Positions 57,713-64,000 of a stretch of 64,000 nt of DNA are shown piece after piece. Each line of letters opens with the position of its first letter. The first letter of the stretch is position 1. The notes under the pieces are model-generated. The model was not told the origin of the DNA, did no database searches, and saw only the letters and a list, made by a program, of their open reading frames with translations. This stretch comes from Plantago ovata (lineage: Eukaryota > Streptophyta > Magnoliopsida > Lamiales > Plantaginaceae), in assembly GCA_028274465.1 (NCBI GenBank), contig CM051458.1:36370744-36434743 (forward strand). Direction: 5' to 3'. The translations under genes and the position numbers were made by a program.

Positions 57713-60254
57713 TGTAACATCCCGTATTTTTTCTACTTACTTTTAATTTTTTTTCTATTAATTAATTACCCGAGTAATTATTTAATTTTGTTATCCCCGC
57801 GTCGTCTAATTCAATTTAGAGGGCCGAACCGTTTAGTGGACTTTTACTCTTCAATTTATGGGCTAAGGGGTTAATTCAACCTTGCAAGGCTATCTGGGGC
57901 CAATTTTCGTTTGGCCCAACTCAGGCCCAATCTGCAAGCCCATCTTTCTCACCCTAAAACCAAACCCTAAACATAATCATCTCCTTCCTCCTTCTCACTT
58001 CTCCAACCACCATCAATAAGGAAAAGAAGAAAACCAAAACTTTCTTCTCTCTTCATCCCAACCGTACCCATCATCACCATTGCTCATCAAATCATCATCA
58101 AGTATACGATCATCATCTCCTCTGCCCGGACTCGCCTGAGCCGCTGTGAAACCACCACCGAAACCCATCTCGCCATCATCATTATCAACATCGCATACAT
58201 CAGTCATCCGAGCCCATCATCATTCAGGCATCTCCATCATCATCCTCCATCCCGTGACCCCACCCAGACTGACGGCTCCGATCTGCTCGTGCCCGTTCAT
58301 GACTCCCGCTCCAGCCGTGCTCCGATATAGTTCCGCCAGTACTCTATTTCTTGGTTCTGAGATCCACCATCACCATCACGAAGACACCATCATCCTTGGC
58401 TTCGTTCTGGTCAGTTCACTCCGTTCACTGCGCCGCCGAGATCGATCCGTTCTGTCCAACGGAGACCTCGTATTTCGTCCTGAACCATTCCGGTTCTACT
58501 TTGTTCTACGGGTTCGAGCTCCGCTTACTCTTTACTACGGGTTCGTTCGAAGGTAAAAGACCGAATCTTTTTCTACCTTTTTGTTTTTTTTCCTTTTTTC
58601 CTTATGACCAAATTACCCCTATTGTACTCTGACGTCGAACTGATTTGAGAACGGAGACTAGGGTTGAACTGGATCGAATCAGGTTGTTGTTGAGTCTGGC
58701 CTTTGTTGACTGTTTGACCTTGACCATGCGTATGTTGACCAAACCTGGACTTTTCGAACTCATATTGACTGACTTGGACTTTTACGTATTTATTTGAGAA
58801 ACTCGTGGACTGGACTGTTAGGTTGATTCTAATAGTGTTGAAGTTTATTTTGATTTCTGAAAACTGTGATTATATTGTCGTAATTTAAACTGTAAAGGGA
58901 ATTTTGGTAAATTATGTTTTGATGGTAAAATAGTAATTTCATGTGCTTTGGACTAAACTGTTAAATCCGGTTTTCTTTTGAGGACTGTTTCGATATTACT
59001 GAAAAGTGTTGTTCTGGTTTGCAATTTAATACTGAGGGTGTTTTAGTAATTTCAAAAGTTGATTTCTGAAAACCGTACAATTAAGTACTTACTGTCTTTG
59101 ACTTAAAAAAAAACCTCTTGACTTGCTAGCCTAGTTGGTTAGGTTCTTGTTAGACTAACTTAGAGGTCCCGAGTTCGAACCCCTCCTTTGCCACTCCTTC
59201 ACCGACCTTTTTATTCTTATCCGTTTAGGTTTTGTTCGACTTATAGTTAGTAACTAGACAATTTCTGTTTGGGTGCTCCGTCCGTTAGCTCTTGATTCAC
59301 TGTGGTTTGTGGACCGTTGCTCGCAAAGTTTAAGTTGAGTGTTCACCCCAAAGTTTGTTTGTTTTTAAAACCTGGAAGGCAATGTGCTATGCATGTATAT
59401 TGTATTGTATTCTGTATGCAACTGCTTTAAAAGTAAATATGCCCTACGCATGACCATTTTTTCTTTATTATGTACGGTGTTGTTCTATTTGTACTGACTC
59501 TTCTGCAGGAATGTAACTCGGTTATCCGAGCACTTTATCTGTCATTGTTTCTATATGTTTCTGTGTGGCCGGTCGATTAGGTTGTAACTAGGTAGACCTG
59601 GGTAGTGTGGACTATCGGGTTTATTTGGTTATTTCCTAGTCTATTCCCTTTTAGACGCGAGGCAGAAGTCGCTGAGGTCTATTAGGGTCGTAGGTTCTGT
59701 TTCTGTTTCTGTCTAGAGTTGTACCCTCTGGAGGGAGCTATAAGGGCATCCTGGGAGTAGGAGTAACAAGGCAGGCTGCACCAACGGACTTCACCTTATC
59801 TGTTTTTGTCTGTCTCTGCTAAGTTATCTGTTTCTGTTACTGCTTTGCTTGCTTCAAATGTTTGTTTTCAACACCGTTTATTTTTCTGTCTATTAAACTT
59901 AGAACCTCACTGAGATCCTTTATCTCACACTCTTTCTGTTTCAAAATTCCTTCCTTGTAGATTTTGTTGAAGAAGATCAAGTCTAGGCATCCAGCGACTG
60001 AGAGTTGGGTTTGGGAGCTCGTGGGATTTTATTTGCTAGCAATAAGAATAAAAACCTTTTCATCTTCACTGTCCGTTCGTTTTAAAATTTATACTTAGTT
60101 TAGTTACCTTTATCTCTGTTCTACTTTAAAATTTGTAAGCTCATTTGAGCGCTAAAACCCGTTTATCATCTTTTATTAAAGACCGTTACCTTTGAATTTC
60201 AAAATTACTTTTATTTTTGAAAAATATTTCATTTTAAAAATCGGTACCGTTACA
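57713..60254. mobile_element. Solo LTR, probably chromovirus (Tekay/Del)-like, in el3
   Basis: 2542 bp with perfect AGTAC duplications (57708-57712 and 60255-60259) and terminal inverted TGTAAC...GTTACA. TG...CA ends, length, lack of coding DNA and the TGTAACATCCCG start fit a gypsy chromovirus LTR. The strand is taken as plus from the TGTAACATCCCG end, but no primer site is available to confirm this. Open frames inside (for example 58146-58632) are His/Pro/Ser-rich without domain features. It interrupts the linker between integrase and reverse transcriptase. Confidence 0.85.
59120..59195 (+). other. tRNA-like sequence with A and B boxes inside the solo LTR
   Basis: TAGCCTAGTTGG (59127-59138) matches the polymerase III A box consensus. 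GAGTTCGAACC (59171-59181) matches the B box, at tRNA-like spacing (32 bases between them). A complete cloverleaf could not be drawn: acceptor and anticodon stems do not pair well. It is best read as a tRNA-derived SINE head or tRNA pseudogene, preceded by an A run. Confidence 0.5.
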
Positions 60255-62005
60255 AGTACTGAACAAGTACATGCTGAAACGCAAATATATCCAGATCCAA
60301 AAAGCAGAAAACCTGTTAATAAGTGGATTAGAGATCATCCCTCTACGGATATGCTTGGTGATATAGACAAACGCCAAGTGACTAGATCCAAAGTATCTAC
60401 TAATCAAGAACTTGCTGAAGAAGCAAATGTTATTGAAGTAGAAGCTTTGTTCTCTTGCTGTTTCAGAAATTGAAGCCAAGACCATAGAAGAAGCTTTAAA
60501 GCATTCTGAATGGATCAAGGCAATGCAAGAAGAACTGGATCAATTTGAAAGGAACAAAGTCTGGAAACTTGTACCCCTTGCTGAAGGAAAGAAAGCAATT
60601 GGTACAAAGTGGGTGTTCAGAAACAAGCTGAGTGAGTCTGGAGAAGTAACAAGGAACAAAGCACGTTTAGTTGCTCAAGGTTATTGCCAGACAGAAGGAT
60701 TGGACTATGATGAGTCTTATGCACCAGTTGTGAGATTGGATGCTATTAGACTTTTCTTAGCCTTTGTTGCTCATAATGACTTCATTTTTTATCAAATGGA
60801 TGTTAAAAGTGCATTCCTAAATGGTGAACTTGCTGAAGAAGTCTACCTAGAACAACCCCCTGGCTTTGAACTTCCCTCAGAAACCAAGATGGTATACAAG
60901 CTTCAGAAAGCTGTATATGGTCTAAATCAAGCACCTAGAGCTTGGTATGATACCTTAGCTAAGTTCTTGCCGGATAATGGTTTCAAGAAAGGTGAAGTTG
61001 ATAAAACCTTATTTACCATAACCATGATGGTAAAATACTCTTAGTCCATATTTATGTGGATGACATAATATTTGGATCTAAGGACAAGCAACTTTGTGAT
61101 GATTTTGCCAAACTCATGACAAACAAGTTTGAAATGAGTATGATGGGCAAATTGAATTATTTCCTAGGATTGCAAGTCAAGCAACTCAAAGATGGAATAT
61201 TCATAAATCAAGCAAAGTATGCAAAGGAAATCCTCATAAAGTTCAGGATCAAAGAGGAAGAGAAACCTGAAAAGATCCCTATGAGTGTTGGTACCAAATT
61301 GGGCTATACTAAACAAGACAAAAGTGCGGATGAACACAAGTATAGGAAGTTCATTGGTTCCTTGTTGTATCTAACAGCAAGTAGACCTGACATTCAGTAT
61401 GTTGTTTGTGTGTGTGTGCAAGATTCCAATCTGATCCAAGAGAATCACACTACAAAAAGGCACTCAAAATACTGAAATATGTCAAAGGCACAGTCAATGT
61501 TGGATTATGGTATCCAAAAGATTCTGGATTAGAATTGGTAGGTTATTCTGATGCTGACCATGGAGGATCAACTCTTGATAGAAAAAGTACTTCTGGAACT
61601 TGTCAGTTTCTAGGTACAAGATTAATATCATGGTTCAGCAAGAAGCAAACCTGTGTTGCCAATTCATCCACTGAATCTGAATACATTGCGGCTGATTGTT
61701 GTACCGCTCAAATCCTATGGATTCAGCAACAACTAAGAGATTATGGTATTTCTACAAAGAAAACACCAATCTTTTGTGATAATACAAGTGCTATTGCTAT
61801 CACGCAAAATCCTAAGTTCCACTCAAGGACAAAGCACGTTGATATTAGACATCATTTCATCAGAGATCATGTGGAAAAATGAGACATTGAGGTTGTAAAA
61901 ATAGGCACCAATGATCAACTTGCTGACATCTTTACCAAGCCCTTACCAGACAATAGGTTCGCGATGCTAAGGTATAACCTTGGATTGATTGAACTACCTC
62001 AATAA
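60255..62005 (+). pseudogene. el3 reverse transcriptase and RNase H
   Basis: After the linker (KWIRDHPSTDMLGDID) the reverse transcriptase shows [39 protein letters not shown] and [13 protein letters not shown] frameshift near 61030 comes before YVDDIIFGS. The RNase H part carries YSDADHGGSTLDRKSTSGTC, the catalytic-type STESEYIAADCC, CDNTSAI and HSRTKHVDIRHHFIRD. Further shifts occur near 60470 and 61410, and a TGA at 61880-61882. The frame ends at TAA 62003-62005 after ADIFTKPLPDNRF. All key motifs are still visible, so decay is moderate. Confidence 0.9.
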
Positions 62006-62998
62006 AAAGGGATACATTTGATTGGATTGCTGAAACAGGCATTCATCAAGCAAATTGTTGCTTAAAGGTTTATTTATTCCTTGAAAAGTCTCTTTCCACT
62101 AACCTCTCTGAAAGAGATATTTGTACACGAAATGTTTGCTGAAACAGGCATTCAGCAAGTAATTTCTTCAAACCGGGTATTTGTTAGAAAACTTGATCAC
62201 TTGCTGAAACGGGTACTCAGTAAGAAAATTTCAAAGATTGCTGAAACTGGCATTCAGACAGTCAAGGATACTGAAACAAATATTCAAGTATCAAAAGTTA
62301 AATCTGAGACGGGAACTCAGCAAAGAGCAAAAAAGCTTCTCACTAAAAGAGAATTTACCTAAATATATCTCAATATAAAAAGAATTTACTGAGATGGGAA
62401 CTCAGAAATATCTTTGACCCTAAGAAAAATGAGATATTTGATCAAGGGGGAACTTTCAGCAACTACAAGGCTTGTTACTTAATAAGTAATTGCTAAAGTC
62501 AGAAGGATTAAAATTGCTGAAAAGATTCTTGTATACTTCAACAAGCAATTAACTTTGAAGTAAAAGAGATCAAATCCCGTGAATCAAGGTAAAATCAATT
62601 GTGACGTTAATCGTGGCACAGATAAACTCACTGTAAATCATGACATGTAATACAATCGTGGCGATTGATTTTAAAGCAGTTGATGATCTAACGGTTAATA
62701 TTACAAAGAGAAAGCATGCTCTGACGGTTTCGTGTTAGTGGACCACTACGCATTTAATGCAAAGGCTCCACTAACTCGTTGAATCTCTGTTTTACCCTTG
62801 CTGAGAACTCAAAACCATTGACATTCTCACATAACAGAGACACTATATAAATGAAGAGTTCGAGAAAGACAAAATTCTTTAACTCACATTTCCTTTCTCT
62901 GCAAAAATTCCATAGCCTGTGCTCTGAATTATTGTACCTCCGGTCAAAAAGAAAAGTCTCTTTTTCGTACTCCCCCAACCTTACATACTATATAAGAG
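62006..62998 (+). other. el3 region between pol and the extra gene
   Basis: Non-coding. It starts with about six degenerate units containing TTGCTGAAACAGGCATTCAG-like sequence (62025-62400). An AAGGGGGAACTTTCAGC purine tract near 62443 resembles a copia polypurine tract. A TATA box lies at 62844-62851, followed by a pyrimidine-rich leader before the extra gene's ATG at 62999. Confidence 0.6.
62844..62851 (+). promoter_or_regulatory. Possible internal TATA box for the el3 extra gene
   Basis: TATATAAA in the context GACACTATATAAATGAAG, very like the LTR context GACACTATAAATAGAGG. It lies 148 bases before the ATG at 62999. A second TATATAAG lies directly before the ATG (62990-62997). Confidence 0.45.
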
Positions 62999-64000
62999 AT
63001 GGCTCCCAAAAGACAATCATCGAAGAACACCAAGTCCTCAAAGGCAAACAGTGCTGGAAAAAACACTGCTCCTACTCCGGTGAAAACACGGTGAAAATCA
63101 TGTTGAAAAACGACCGAATCACAGAAAGACCCATGCCTCCTGCATATCTCAATGCTGAAAAGTGTGAGCAGATGATGCAATGGGGCGTATTTTCCAAAGA
63201 GAAGTATATCAGATACTTCTATGAACAAGAACTGGATGAAGAAAATCTTGAGGCATTGAATTACATAAATCAACAAGGCCTACTTTTCTTCATCACTGCT
63301 CGCACTAAGAAAGTGATCATGTTGGACACTATGGAATTCTACAACAATGCAGAAATCCAAACCCTTACTGATGGACAAGGAATCACTGAAAAAGTGATTT
63401 CTACAACAGTTAAGGAAAGCAAATCATCCTGAATGGATTGATTTAGCAAACATCTTTCAGATTCCAACTACTGGAACTGAAGATGATATCACTGCCACTG
63501 ATGAAGAAATAGAAGTTTTCTACAGTGATGTCATAAATGAAAGGATGAAGAAAGGAGAGATTGCTCCTGTGACTTGGAATAAGCACACAAAAAGGAAGCA
63601 TCTCTGCCGTTCACTTGGTCTAGTAGCACTACTACTAATCAAAGTTCTAGACTCCCAAGTTGGAGGAATAGACCAAGTAGGCCTGAGAAGATGGCCATTG
63701 CTGATGCATATCTATGAAAGCAAAACAGACATCAACTGGGCTAAGTACATTTTCAACAGACTTGTTGATTGTGTTACAAAGTTCAAGGTCAAGGTTGAAG
63801 ACAACATTGTCTCACCTTCACTTCCGGTGATGTATGGACTGAAAATATGCTACATCCTTGAACATTACTAGATTCAGCTGAGAAACCCATTGCCGATTAA
63901 GAAATCAGTATGCAATGTGGGAAAAGCTTTCTACAAGATGAATGGAACCAAGGCTACTGACAAGAAGTCAAGGAAAGCAACAACTGCAAATGTTGCTGAG
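62999..64000 (+). pseudogene. el3 extra gene (env-position ORF), broken and open at the window end
   Basis: ATG at 62999 starts MAPKRQSSKNTKSSKANSAG, a basic Ser-rich head. A frameshift near 63095 leads to the frame with PPAYLNAEKCEQMMQWGVFS and YFYEQELDEENLEALNYINQ. Another shift near 63425 leads to PEWIDLANIFQIPTTGTEDD and RKHLCRSLGLVALLLIKVLD. A TAG at 63869-63871 follows, and the frame stays open to the window edge. The layout (basic head, aromatic-rich middle, helical segment) parallels the second gene of N1. It is probably the envelope-like or plant transposon protein gene of SIRE-type elements. No signal peptide or clear membrane segment is seen, so an envelope role is not supported. 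Confidence 0.6.

Larger units (their letters stand above)
52370..64000 (+). mobile_element. el3: SIRE-like Ty1/copia element with extra 3' gene, open at window end
   Basis: An LTR (about 52370-53882) is followed by an initiator tRNA-Met primer site, gag with a long coiled-coil region, protease, integrase, reverse transcriptase and RNase H in copia order. A ~1 kb non-coding gap and an extra gene running past 64000 come next. The long coiled-coil gag plus a downstream extra gene is typical of the SIRE/Maximus lineage. A foreign solo LTR splits it at 57713-60254. Many frameshifts and nonsense codons are present. The 3' LTR lies outside the window, so the left border rests on loss of similarity to flank. 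Confidence 0.88.

Noticed and set aside
58146..58632. His/Pro/Ser-rich frames in the solo LTR
   Set aside because: CAT/CATCA-rich repeats in non-coding LTR; no homologue recognised.

Overview
The window is plant nuclear DNA from a eudicot, possibly an asterid; the species cannot be fixed from sequence alone. The evidence is the element content: Ty1/copia elements with initiator tRNA-Met type primer binding sites, Athila-like Ty3/gypsy elements with a TGGCGCCGTTGCCGGGGA primer site, a CACTA DNA transposon, GT-AG introns and AT-rich intergenic DNA. No intact host gene was found. At most one terminal host exon is possible near 1081-1191. Nearly everything is nested transposable elements.

Layout. 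(1) 1-1543: flank. (2) 1544-11315: copia element el1, minus strand, two ~2.07 kb LTRs, broken gag-pol. (3) 11357-18656: two-gene CACTA transposon with ATA target duplications. (4) 18660-22814: non-coding flank with a ~60 bp tandem array and repeated host segments. (5) 22815-32010: el2, a second copy of the same copia family, plus strand, interrupted at 27759-30051 by a small Athila-like derivative (N3) and cut off at 32010 by a tandem-duplication junction. (6) 32011-33580 and 42421-42748: duplicated flank, split by N1 (33581-42415), an 8.8 kb minus-strand Athila-like element with gag-protease and a second gene but no reverse transcriptase or integrase. (7) 42749-52179: a copia LTR that carries a solo LTR of its own family (43194-45292) and another Athila-like element, N2 (46647-51886). 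Its right target duplication, ATGTT at 52180-52184, matches the left one at 22810-22814. (8) 52370 to the window end: el3, a SIRE-like copia element with an extra downstream gene, split by a 2.54 kb solo LTR (57713-60254).

How the parts work together. Each retroelement once provided LTR promoter, primer site, gag (particle), protease, integrase and reverse transcriptase/RNase H. All full gag-pol frames here carry nonsense codons, frameshifts or deletions. The CACTA element carries a TNP2-type transposase and a second, Transposase_24-like gene between dense GCGACGGAT subterminal repeats.

Most notable observations: both copia copies have a predicted intron from the LTR end to just before the gag start, which would remove the primer site and every upstream AUG; copies that are otherwise nearly identical carry strongly divergent gag regions, in two unrelated families; the Athila-like LTRs carry an array of GC-rich hairpins just upstream of the TATA box, and a related module precedes the second gene of N1; and el3 is saturated with a TTGCTGA motif. 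All of this is from reading the sequence; no alignment or database search was run.
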